From positions 1-35,409 of the forward strand of contig CAISJJ010000146.1 in assembly GCA_903885595.1 (NCBI GenBank): a stretch of 35,409 bases of DNA. The letters are read 5' to 3'. Made by a program: the position numbers and the translations under genes. Shown here one piece after another: positions 7,669 through 15,319 of this stretch. The stretch's first letter is position 1; every line of letters begins with the position of its first letter. Below the pieces are notes generated by a model. It worked only from the letters and a program-made list of their open reading frames with translations, was not told the DNA's origin and made no database searches. This DNA comes from an uncultured Bacteroidales bacterium (GTDB lineage: Bacteria > Bacteroidota > Bacteroidia > Bacteroidales > FEN-979).

Positions 7669-9570
7669 TCAATAGGCTCTGACGTTTCTGCCCTCAATAT
7701 AGTTTATGAAAGCCCGGTTTACAACTTTGTTCCCGCCGGGTGTAGGGTAATTCCCTGTAAAATACCAATCGCCCTGGTGGTTTGGAATGGCTTCATGGAG
7801 GTCGGTAATGGTTTGATAAACAATTTGAACCCTTGCATTACATGCAACCGGGGTAAGCAGCTCCGATATTTTTTCTGAAATCTGGCTGGCTGTGAATGGT
7901 CTGTAAATCTCCTTTACATAGTTGATAATCTTCTCTTTTGGAAGATTTTCCTGGTTTTTTGATTTGATATAGACCTCATTGATAATTCCTTCCTGGTGTG
8001 TATCCTTTAGTAATTCAATGGCAGCTTTAAAAGCGATGAAGTCCGTGATTTTGGCCATGTCGATACCATAGCAGTCCGGATAACGTATTTGAGGGGCTGA
8101 TGAAGCAATAATGATTTTTTGTGGTCCAAGCCGGTCAAGAATACGCAGGATGCTTTGTTTTAACGTAGTCCCCCTGACAATCGAGTCGTCAAGTACAACA
8201 AGGTTGTCGATCCCCCGGCGGATGCTGCCATAGGTGATGTCGTAAACATGTGCCGCCAGATCATCCCGTTGGGAATCCTGGGTGATAAAGGTTCGCAGTT
8301 TCATATCCTTCACTGCTACTTTTTCAGCCCGCGGTTTTAACTGGAAAATTGTTTTTAGTTGTTCCTGGTCAAGCGGTTTTTGCGCCTCCAGGATCCGCTC
8401 AATCTTAATCTTGTCACAAAATGAATTCATCTCTTCAATCAAACCATAATAGGCATCGATGGCAGTGTTTGGAATGTACGAAAAGACGGTATTTTCAACA
8501 TCATAGTCAATGGCCTTCAGGATTGAGGGTGAAAGTAATTTTCCCAGTTTTTTGCGTTCGCGGTAAATTTCCTTATCAGTTCCGCGCGAGAAGTAAATGC
8601 GTTCGAATGAACATGATTTCTTGTCTATGGGCTTGCTGAATTCCTTCTCAGCAATTTTCCCATCTTTTTTTATTATCAGGGCATGACCTGGCATGAGTTC
8701 GTGGATGGTGTCGAAAGTAACATTTAGTGCAGTTTGAATTACAGGCCGCTCTGAGGTTACAACAACGATCTCACTGTCATGATAGAAATAGGCAGGCCGT
8801 ATGCCGGAAGGATCGCGCATCACAAATGCATCACCATGACCAAACATGCCGGCGATCACATAGCCGCCATCCCATGTTTTTGCAGATCCCCGGAGGATTT
8901 TCTGAACATTCAGGTGTTTGGCAATCTGGACAGTGATTTCACGTTTCGGAAATCCTTTTTTTCTGAATTTCTGGTATAATTCTTCGTTTTCTTCATCCAG
9001 AAAATGTCCTATCTTTTCAAGAATAGTAATAGTATCACTGGTTTCAACCGGGTACTGACCCAAATCGATCAATTTCTCGAAAAGCTCATCCACATTGGTC
9101 AGGTTGAAATTGCCTGCCAATACCAGATTTTTAGTCAACCAATTGTTTTCCCTCACAAATGGATGAATATTAAGGATATTATTTTTCCCAAATGTGCCGT
9201 AACGCAGGTGGCCCAGATACAATTCTCCAAGCATGTCAACCCTGTTTTTCAACCACTGAATGTCGTTTAACCTCTGCGGCTGGCGATCTTCAATTTCTTT
9301 AACGGCATGGCTGATATTATTGAAAATGTCCTGAATCGGGGCATTCGCGATTGAACGGATGCGGTTGATGAATTTATTACCTGGTTCCAGGTCAAATTTA
9401 ATGGTTGCAATTCCAGCTCCGTCCTGCCCGCGGTTATGCTGTTTTTGCATGAGAAGGTGCAGTTTGTTAAGGCCATAGAAAGCCGTTCCGTATTTAGCCA
9501 GGTAAAATTCGAGTGGTTTAAGAAGGCGGACCATGGCAATACCACACTCATGATGGATTGAATCGCTCAT
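7669..9570 (-). CDS. purF: long-form amidophosphoribosyltransferase (class II glutamine amidotransferase + PRTase)
   Basis: 633 residues. PurF makes 5-phosphoribosylamine from PRPP and glutamine, the first step of purine synthesis. Cys9 in HHECGIAMVRL is the likely glutaminase nucleophile after N-terminal processing. QHNRGQDGAGIAT, GHLRYGT and DPSGIRPAYF are conserved class II glutaminase segments. VVLDDSIVRGTTL (about residues 456-469) is the PRPP-binding loop. The protein is roughly 130 residues longer than E. coli PurF, with extra sequence between and within the domains; a long paralogue of this kind is common in Bacteroidota, and a role other than the committed purine step cannot be excluded. 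The eight residues before Cys9 would need removal for activity. It has its own promoter-like box at 9590-9597. Confidence 0.82.
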   Translation of the reverse strand: MSDSIHHECGIAMVRLLKPLEFYLAKYGTAFYGLNKLHLLMQKQHNRGQDGAGIATIKFDLEPGNKFINRIRSIANAPIQDIFNNISHAVKEIEDRQPQRLNDIQWLKNRVDMLGELYLGHLRYGTFGKNNILNIHPFVRENNWLTKNLVLAGNFNLTNVDELFEKLIDLGQYPVETSDTITILEKIGHFLDEENEELYQKFRKKGFPKREITVQIAKHLNVQKILRGSAKTWDGGYVIAGMFGHGDAFVMRDPSGIRPAYFYHDSEIVVVTSERPVIQTALNVTFDTIHELMPGHALIIKKDGKIAEKEFSKPIDKKSCSFERIYFSRGTDKEIYRERKKLGKLLSPSILKAIDYDVENTVFSYIPNTAIDAYYGLIEEMNSFCDKIKIERILEAQKPLDQEQLKTIFQLKPRAEKVAVKDMKLRTFITQDSQRDDLAAHVYDITYGSIRRGIDNLVVLDDSIVRGTTLKQSILRILDRLGPQKIIIASSAPQIRYPDCYGIDMAKITDFIAFKAAIELLKDTHQEGIINEVYIKSKNQENLPKEKIINYVKEIYRPFTASQISEKISELLTPVACNARVQIVYQTITDLHEAIPNHQGDWYFTGNYPTPGGNKVVNRAFINYIEGRNVRAY

Positions 9571-9589
9571 TAGTGTTTTATTTAGGCCG

Positions 9590-9597
9590 CAAAGGTA
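9590..9597 (-). promoter_or_regulatory. -7 box of a putative purF promoter
   Basis: On the minus strand the sequence is TACCTTTG followed by CGGCC, a match to the Bacteroidota -7 consensus TAnnTTTG. A TTG lies 22 bases further upstream (complement of 9620-9622), slightly longer than the usual 19-21 spacing. The promoter would overlap the 3' end of the upstream TPR gene and give a leader of about 10-15 bases. Confidence 0.55.
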
Positions 9598-9604
9598 TGA
9601 ATTA

Positions 9605-11584
9605 TTACCGATTACAGTGCAACCCGATCAGCCGGGCGGCCTGTGTGTTGCCGAAAGAACGTGCAGCAGACCAGTCATTACATGCCTGATTTATATTCTC
9701 CAGGTAAAAAAATGCTGTTCCACGCCCCAGGTATGCTTCAGGATAATGGGGGTTGAGTTTTATTGCCTGATCAAAGTCGGAAATGGCTCCGTAATAATCC
9801 TTAAAGTAAGTTGCCCGCAAAATGCCCCGGTTGTTGTAAGCTTTTGCGTATCCAGGATTGAGCAGGATGGCCGAATCATAGGCTTCATTCGCACCCAGGC
9901 CGTCACCACTGTTATATTTCTGGTTGGCCTTATTGAACAGGACAACGGCTTTTTCTGCATTCATCCTGCCTTGGCAACCTGACCCCAATTGAACTCCTAA
10001 CAGGGTTTGATGTAATCTGTCAATACCTGCATAATCCGGCTGCCTCCAGTATCCATGGATCCATTGGTTGAAGTTCAGTGGTTTTGTCGTTAAAGTATCG
10101 GTGGACAATCCCGGCAGTTTTTTCACCGGCATGGAAACAGCATAGGTCTTATGTGCGAAAATTGCGGTAAGCCCGTCTGAATAAATCAAACGCCAGTCAC
10201 TCATTTCTCTTAATTGTAAAGTCCAGGGATAGTATTTAAGGTAATTGTATACAATCAACTTTGGTTGATATTTCATGATCAGATCAGGCAATTCTCCTTT
10301 CCAGCTTCGTGTTACCTCTTCGTAAAGACCTTCCTTTATTACCTCCAGTCTTCCATCGATAAAGACAGGCTGAGGCAGGGACCAGGAGAGCCACCCCCCG
10401 AATCCGATACTGTTCAAAATCCGGCCATCCAAATTGTTCCTGACCAGGAAATCTGCAGCCTGAACCGGTTGATGGGAAGCATTGATACCCATTCCGGTTT
10501 TATTGAATGAGTTATTGTTCATATACCAGGCATCTGTAATTATCCTGGGAATAATGATCAGAGGCATCAGAATCATTAGGAAATAAATTCCAGGCTCTGT
10601 CACCTTTGATAAAACCCTGATCCTGGCTGATAATTCACTTACCCCAAGGCTTACGACGGGAATGGCCACCAGGACGAAGAGCGGAATGTTTCGGATAGAA
10701 CCTATGGCAAGGAACCCGAAAAGAAAAACCAGGATTATTTCATGTGGTTTTCTGTTGCGGTAAGTGAGTAAGGTCAATAAAATGGTCATCCCGGCCAGGA
10801 TCATGAAGAGGTAATCCCTGACAATAAACTGAGGCTGTGCAAAAAAAGGAAGGAACTCCTGGATGTGCTGGTTAAAGATATTGCCGGGATCAAAACGTGT
10901 CAGAAGCTCAAATGGTAGTGAAAAACTGTTAATTCCGTAGGGATTGATGAAGCAAACAAGAAATGAGATGATCAGCCAGGCTAGTAACACCAGGTCAGGT
11001 TTATTATCGCGGATGAGGATGCTGATAAAGTAGATTGTAATCACAATTAATCCCAGGATGAACAAAGCATGCATGTTGCACCACAGCAGCATAATCCCGG
11101 GCAGAAGGTATAGCTTGTTCGATCTCCTGTCATAATACCGGTCAAGTACCAGGAACATGCAGGTAAGAAACAGGAATGTAAACATTTCGGGCCGTGGAGC
11201 AATCCGCGGATCAATGACCAGAAAGGCAATTAATAAAACAATGCTGGTTATGGATAATGGGATCCTGTATGATTCCTGTCGCAAGAGCAGCAACAGGAAA
11301 AGCGAAATGCTCAGGAGGCAAACAAGGATACTCAGCCCGGGATAGCCAGCCAGAGAATAAACTGTGTACATGATTACCTGGAACAACCAATGAAGGTCGA
11401 TATAAGGATGACCGGATACGGTGTAGGTGCTGTGATCGTAAAAAGGAACCTGCAGGTGCGTGACAATCCATTTCCCATACTTCAGGTGAAAACCAAGGTC
11501 GGGATCGGATAGTTGTCTGAGAGAAAGGATAAAAACAAGCAGCGAGGTCAGCAAAAGCGGCCAGATCCACTTACGTGCCGGCAT
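9605..11584 (-). CDS. polytopic membrane protein, GT-C glycosyltransferase-like, with C-terminal TPR domain
   Basis: 659 residues. About ten hydrophobic helices fill roughly residues 8-370. The first extracytoplasmic loop has LSDPDLGFHLKYG (Asp27, Asp29), then DHSTYTVSG and DLHWLFQ; an acidic pair after helix 1 and a D-----G----WL pattern are seen in many GT-C-fold proteins, which use polyprenyl-phosphate sugars. A soluble segment with NSIGFGGWLSW and VFIDGRLEV follows. The last ~110 residues contain TPR units (YAKAYNNRGILRA, YPEAYLGRGTAFFYL). I cannot name a substrate; a non-enzymatic membrane protein is possible. The ATG start gives MPARKWIWPLLLTSLL, a natural first membrane helix. It lies upstream of purF on the same strand with 34 bases between them. 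Confidence 0.7.
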   Translation of the reverse strand: MPARKWIWPLLLTSLLVFILSLRQLSDPDLGFHLKYGKWIVTHLQVPFYDHSTYTVSGHPYIDLHWLFQVIMYTVYSLAGYPGLSILVCLLSISLFLLLLLRQESYRIPLSITSIVLLIAFLVIDPRIAPRPEMFTFLFLTCMFLVLDRYYDRRSNKLYLLPGIMLLWCNMHALFILGLIVITIYFISILIRDNKPDLVLLAWLIISFLVCFINPYGINSFSLPFELLTRFDPGNIFNQHIQEFLPFFAQPQFIVRDYLFMILAGMTILLTLLTYRNRKPHEIILVFLFGFLAIGSIRNIPLFVLVAIPVVSLGVSELSARIRVLSKVTEPGIYFLMILMPLIIIPRIITDAWYMNNNSFNKTGMGINASHQPVQAADFLVRNNLDGRILNSIGFGGWLSWSLPQPVFIDGRLEVIKEGLYEEVTRSWKGELPDLIMKYQPKLIVYNYLKYYPWTLQLREMSDWRLIYSDGLTAIFAHKTYAVSMPVKKLPGLSTDTLTTKPLNFNQWIHGYWRQPDYAGIDRLHQTLLGVQLGSGCQGRMNAEKAVVLFNKANQKYNSGDGLGANEAYDSAILLNPGYAKAYNNRGILRATYFKDYYGAISDFDQAIKLNPHYPEAYLGRGTAFFYLENINQACNDWSAARSFGNTQAARLIGLHCNR

Positions 11585-11658
11585 GTAAATGTAGTATTGG
11601 TTGATTAAGAGTCTGTTTAAAAATCATTTTGAAATTTGTAACTCCTTGAAAACTATTA

Positions 11659-11775
11659 GTTTTTCATTATTCAATCTTCACTCATCGTTTTTCATTTTAC
11701 ATTAGTCGTTAACCTAATGAATAGAGTACAATGGATAATTGCCAGTGAAAAATGAATAAAGAATAATGAATAGTA
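11659..11775. repeat. imperfect AT-rich inverted repeat in the divergent intergenic region
   Basis: The left arm has TTCATTATTCAATCTTCACT and TTTTTCATTTTACATT; the right arm has AGTGAAAAATGAATAAAG and AATAATGAATAG, roughly its reverse complement with mismatches and gaps. It lies between the divergent TPR-membrane gene and mnmH. It resembles the other short degenerate repeats in the window and does not look like a defined insertion sequence: there is no open frame and no clear target duplication. Nothing else recognisable occupies 11585-11815. Confidence 0.45.
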
Positions 11776-11815
11776 TGTTATAATTTAAACTGTCTCTAAA
11801 AGTACTTACAATTCA

Positions 11816-11847
11816 TTTGTACAGGTGGGAAAAGCAACCTATTTTTG
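11816..11847 (+). promoter_or_regulatory. Bacteroidota-type promoter for the selenium operon
   Basis: A -33 TTTG at 11816-11819, a 20-base spacer and a -7 TATTTTTG at 11840-11847 match the TTTG-N19-21-TAnnTTTG consensus at every defined base. Transcription would begin around 11853, giving a leader of about 15 bases to the ATG at 11869. The upstream TTG at 11845 lies inside the -7 box, so it cannot be the start codon of this transcript. Confidence 0.8.
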
Positions 11848-11868
11848 ACGAACACTCCAAATCAGACG

Positions 11869-12897
11869 ATGATACGGCAAATTGAACCGACCAACTTCAT
11901 GCAGTTAACGACCCGAAATCCGGTTGTTGATGTGCGTTCTCCCGGAGAGTTCAGTCAGGGACATGTTCCCGGAGCAATAAATATTCCGCTGTTTGATGAT
12001 ACAGAGCGGGCCATTATTGGAACGCTGTATGTTAAGTCGGGGAAGGAGGACGCCATACTCAAAGGATTGGATATCGCTCTGCCGAAAGTAGATTGGTATA
12101 TTCACACACTCAGGAAAACACTTCCTGCCGGAGATATTTTAATTCATTGCTGGAGGGGTGGTATGCGCAGCGCTGTTATGGCCGAGGTCTTCAGCAAGGC
12201 CGGGTATGATGTGGATTTATTACAGGGTGGATACAAGGCATATCGCAGATTCATCAGGAGTGAACTTGGAGCCCCCTCCACGATCATTGTCTTGGGAGGT
12301 TTCACAGGAAGTGGAAAAACCGAATTACTGCACGAGATCGCTTCCAGGGGAGAACAGGTAATCGACCTTGAAGCCCTGGCATGCCACAAGGGATCAGTGT
12401 TTGGTGCACTAGGACAGCCAGAACAGCCTACCAATGAACAATTTGAAAATAATTTATATGCCCGGTGGTCGGCATTGAACCATTCCCGGATGGTATGGGT
12501 TGAGGATGAAAGCCGGATGATTGGGCGGATCACCCTACCCGATCCACTGGTGGAGCATATTACCAACAGCACGCTCATCAGGGTTGAACTTGATAATGAA
12601 ATACGTATAGCCCGGCTGGTAATGGAATATGCCGGATTTGATCAGCAGCTTTTAGCCGGTGCGATTAAACGGATTGGTGACCGGGTAGGTGGAGAGGGAA
12701 CCAAAGAGGCCATGAAGGCCCTCGAAGATAAACGCTTTGATGTGGTAGCAGCAATTGTACTGGCCTATTACGATAAAGCATACCTTTTTTCAATGGATCG
12801 CCGGAAAAACAAAAGCATTCATGATATTCATGTTTCCGGGACGGATATGGTAACTGATGCTGCACGAATTATTGAGTTTGCTTATAAGATCATTTAA
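11869..12897 (+). CDS. mnmH: tRNA 2-selenouridine synthase (MnmH/SelU/YbbB)
   Basis: 342 residues from ATG 11869. The enzyme replaces sulfur by selenium in the wobble 2-thiouridine of tRNA, using selenophosphate. The N-terminal rhodanese domain has VVDVRSPGEFSQGHVPGA and HCWRGGMRS with Cys94 as the expected catalytic cysteine (E. coli YbbB Cys97). A P-loop GGFTGSGKT (143-151) opens the C-terminal domain, with EDESRMIG further on, both typical of the family. An earlier in-frame TTG at 11845 lies within the promoter -7 box, so ATG 11869 is chosen. One base separates its stop from the ATG of the desulfurase-SelD fusion, which would supply its selenophosphate. Confidence 0.96.
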   Translation: MIRQIEPTNFMQLTTRNPVVDVRSPGEFSQGHVPGAINIPLFDDTERAIIGTLYVKSGKEDAILKGLDIALPKVDWYIHTLRKTLPAGDILIHCWRGGMRSAVMAEVFSKAGYDVDLLQGGYKAYRRFIRSELGAPSTIIVLGGFTGSGKTELLHEIASRGEQVIDLEALACHKGSVFGALGQPEQPTNEQFENNLYARWSALNHSRMVWVEDESRMIGRITLPDPLVEHITNSTLIRVELDNEIRIARLVMEYAGFDQQLLAGAIKRIGDRVGGEGTKEAMKALEDKRFDVVAAIVLAYYDKAYLFSMDRRKNKSIHDIHVSGTDMVTDAARIIEFAYKII

Positions 12898-12898
12898 T

Positions 12899-15319
12899 AT
12901 GGATCTGATTTACCTCGATTATAATGCAACAACCCCGGTCGATCCACTGGTGGCCGATGCCATGCGTCCCTACATTGAACGCTATTTTGGAAATCCGTCA
13001 AGCGCCCATGCTTACGGTGTTCAGTCAAAAACTGCCGTCGAAAGGGCAAGAAAACAGGTTGCTGTATTGTTAAATGCCAACAGTGATGAGATCGTTTTTA
13101 CCAGCGGGGGAACAGAATCGAATAATTTTGCAATCAAGGGGGTCGCATTTGCCAACAGGCAGAAAGGAAACCACATCATCACCTCAGGCATTGAACATCC
13201 AGCAGTTACGGAGGTTTGCCATTGGCTTGAAGGTGAAGGGTTCACTATAACATGGCTCCCGGTTGATGAAACAGGCATGGTTGACCCGGCCGACCTGGAA
13301 AGAGCTTTTACCAGGCAAACCATCCTCGTAACAATCATGCATGCCAATAATGAAACAGGGACAATTCAGCGGATAGAAGAAATCGGCAGGATGGCCCGCG
13401 CCAGGGGAATCTTTTTTCATACAGATGCAGCCCAGTCGGTTGGAAAAATACCGGTGGATGTTCAGAAACTTGGCGTTGACCTGCTTTCAGTTGCAGGCCA
13501 TAAACTATATGCGCCCAAAGGAGTTGGAGCGCTATATATCAGGCGAGGTGTGAATCTTGCAAAATTGATTCATGGAGCTGATCATGAAGCAAACAGGCGG
13601 GCAGGCACGGAAAACGTACCGGAAATTGTGGGACTTGGTGCTGCGGCTGAGATAATTACGGATTACGAATTACGAATTACAAACCGGCATCCGGCGGGAC
13701 CAAATATGACCGGCGGCGAAACGGAGCTCGCAGGAGCCGGTTGTGAACCTCTCCGCGACATGCTTCATGAAGGAGTAAGAGCTTCCATTCCGGAAGTAAG
13801 GCTCAATGGCCATCCGGCGTTCCGGTTGCCAAATACCCTGAGCCTGGGATTTCCCGGAGTAGAGGCGAACATACTCCTCGGAGAAATGAAAGGCATTGCT
13901 GCTTCAGCCGGAGCCGCCTGCCACGCCGATCATCATGATATTTCCGGAGTTTTGACTGCCATGCATGTTCCGTTGGAATATGCCCTGGGCACGATCAGGT
14001 TTTCTTTAGGAAGGATGACAACCCGTGAAGAGGTAGAACGAGCGGTTATTTTGATCGTTGAGGCGTATCGCAGTCTGAAAGGTAACCCGGTTGTTTCCAC
14101 ATTTATTAAATCCGATCAGGAAAAGATCCATACAGCTCCGGATAATGAACTCATAAAGATCCGGGAAAATATCAATGAGATCAACACCCACTCTCAGCCC
14201 TCCTCCTCTATTATTAATCAGGTATCGGCTCCGCCTGGCATTCCTTCGATATTCGACATTCGACAGTCAACATTCGACATTCAAAAACCTGCCTTCCGCC
14301 TTACCGAATACACCCATGCTCTGGGCTGTGCATGTAAAATCAGGCCACAGTTACTTGAAAGGATCCTCAGCTCCCTGCCCGGGAAAAATAATCCGGCCAT
14401 CCTGGTTGGTCATGAAACCTCAGATGATGCAGCCGTTTACCGGATTGATGAAAACATGGCTATTGTTCAAACGGTTGATTTTATCCCGCCGGTGGTCGAT
14501 GATCCCTATATGTATGGCGCCATTGCTGCTGCCAATGCATTGAGCGATATTTATGCAATGGGTGGAAAACCTTTGTTTGCCCTCAGCATTGTTGGATTTC
14601 CCGACCGGAAACTGCCGATGGAGGTGTTACAGCATATATTGGCAGGGGCAAACGAAAAGATTACAGAGGCTGGCATCCAGGTGGTAGGAGGGCATAGTGT
14701 TGAAGACAGCGAACCGAAATTCGGTTTTGTGGTAACAGGATTGATCAACCCTGGAAAAATCTGGCGCAATTCAACAGCCAAACCGGGTGATAGCCTGATT
14801 CTTACGAAGCCAATAGGAACCGGAATCATCACCACGGCTGTCAAACATGGACTGGCCAGCGATGCAGCAGTTGAGCGTGTTATGCGAATGATGGCTGAGC
14901 TCAACCGGTTACCTGCAGAAATAATGGCAGAATTTGAGATCAATGCCTGCACGGATGTTACCGGGTTCGGGCTGCTGGGCCATCTTAAGGAAATGGTTTT
15001 TGGCGCAGGTTTGCATGCACATCTGAATGCAGCTGAGATTCCTGTCCTGGATGATGTCTGGGAATATGCAGCGGCTGGTTCCATTCCCGGTGGAACAAGA
15101 AACAACCTTGACTATGTGGCTGAAATTGTTCACTGGAAACATGAAACGCCGGAATTACTGAAATTCATATTGGCTGATGCCCAAACTTCGGGCGGACTTC
15201 TTATTTCACTGCCGGCCAGCCTCGCAGGTGAACTCTTGTTGCGTTTTCATCAGGCTGGCATTAACAAGGCAGCCATTATCGGGACCATGGAGTCGGGAAA
15301 TACAGGGATCAGTGTTTGA
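12899..15319 (+). CDS. selD: fusion of NifS/IscS-type cysteine desulfurase and selenophosphate synthetase SelD
   Basis: 806 residues from ATG 12899; the frame opens at 12857 but MDLIYLDYNATTPVDP is the canonical desulfurase N-terminus. Domain 1 (1-395): AGHKLYAPKG with Lys202 as PLP lysine, HTDAAQSVGK, and the catalytic loop SAGAACHADHH with Cys341. Domain 2 (465-806): TEYTHALGCACKIRP, where Cys477 and Lys480 align with E. coli SelD Cys17 and Lys20; no UGA is present, so this is a Cys-type SelD. ATP-binding features include GHETSDDAAVY and DVTGFGLLGH. Domain 1 would deliver sulfur or selenium as persulfide/selenide and domain 2 make selenophosphate, used by the upstream MnmH. Residues ~254-285 are an insertion compared with IscS, and the linker at 450-463 is encoded by 7-base repeats. 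The last 11 bases overlap the convergent peptidase gene. Confidence 0.93.
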   Translation: MDLIYLDYNATTPVDPLVADAMRPYIERYFGNPSSAHAYGVQSKTAVERARKQVAVLLNANSDEIVFTSGGTESNNFAIKGVAFANRQKGNHIITSGIEHPAVTEVCHWLEGEGFTITWLPVDETGMVDPADLERAFTRQTILVTIMHANNETGTIQRIEEIGRMARARGIFFHTDAAQSVGKIPVDVQKLGVDLLSVAGHKLYAPKGVGALYIRRGVNLAKLIHGADHEANRRAGTENVPEIVGLGAAAEIITDYELRITNRHPAGPNMTGGETELAGAGCEPLRDMLHEGVRASIPEVRLNGHPAFRLPNTLSLGFPGVEANILLGEMKGIAASAGAACHADHHDISGVLTAMHVPLEYALGTIRFSLGRMTTREEVERAVILIVEAYRSLKGNPVVSTFIKSDQEKIHTAPDNELIKIRENINEINTHSQPSSSIINQVSAPPGIPSIFDIRQSTFDIQKPAFRLTEYTHALGCACKIRPQLLERILSSLPGKNNPAILVGHETSDDAAVYRIDENMAIVQTVDFIPPVVDDPYMYGAIAAANALSDIYAMGGKPLFALSIVGFPDRKLPMEVLQHILAGANEKITEAGIQVVGGHSVEDSEPKFGFVVTGLINPGKIWRNSTAKPGDSLILTKPIGTGIITTAVKHGLASDAAVERVMRMMAELNRLPAEIMAEFEINACTDVTGFGLLGHLKEMVFGAGLHAHLNAAEIPVLDDVWEYAAAGSIPGGTRNNLDYVAEIVHWKHETPELLKFILADAQTSGGLLISLPASLAGELLLRFHQAGINKAAIIGTMESGNTGISV
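13655..13680. repeat. 7-bp tandem repeat inside the desulfurase domain
   Basis: ATTACGG-ATTACGA-ATTACGA-ATTAC, 3.7 copies of a 7-base unit, encodes the beginning of the extra segment TDYELRITN between AAAEI and LRDML. The desulfurase family normally has a short helix here. The composition resembles the AT-rich intergenic repeats elsewhere in the window. Confidence 0.8.
14251..14285. repeat. 7-bp tandem repeat encoding the desulfurase-SelD linker
   Basis: Five head-to-tail units: ATTCGAC, ATTCGAC, AGTCAAC, ATTCGAC, ATTCAAA. Because 7 is not a multiple of 3, the translation has a heptapeptide period (FDIRQST, then FDIQKPA). The repeat sits directly before the first conserved residues of the SelD domain. 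Confidence 0.85.

Noticed and set aside
11845..11868. TTG start for mnmH
   Set aside because: The TTG lies within the -7 promoter box, and the ATG at 11869 gives the family N-terminus.
14318..14345. Selenocysteine codon in SelD
   Set aside because: The active-site position is encoded by an ordinary Cys codon, and no in-frame UGA or SECIS-like structure is needed.
14551..15105. 184-codon open frame on the minus strand inside selD
   Set aside because: It is antisense to a well-supported domain and its translation, rich in Ser/Pro/Ile, resembles no protein family; it is a shadow frame.
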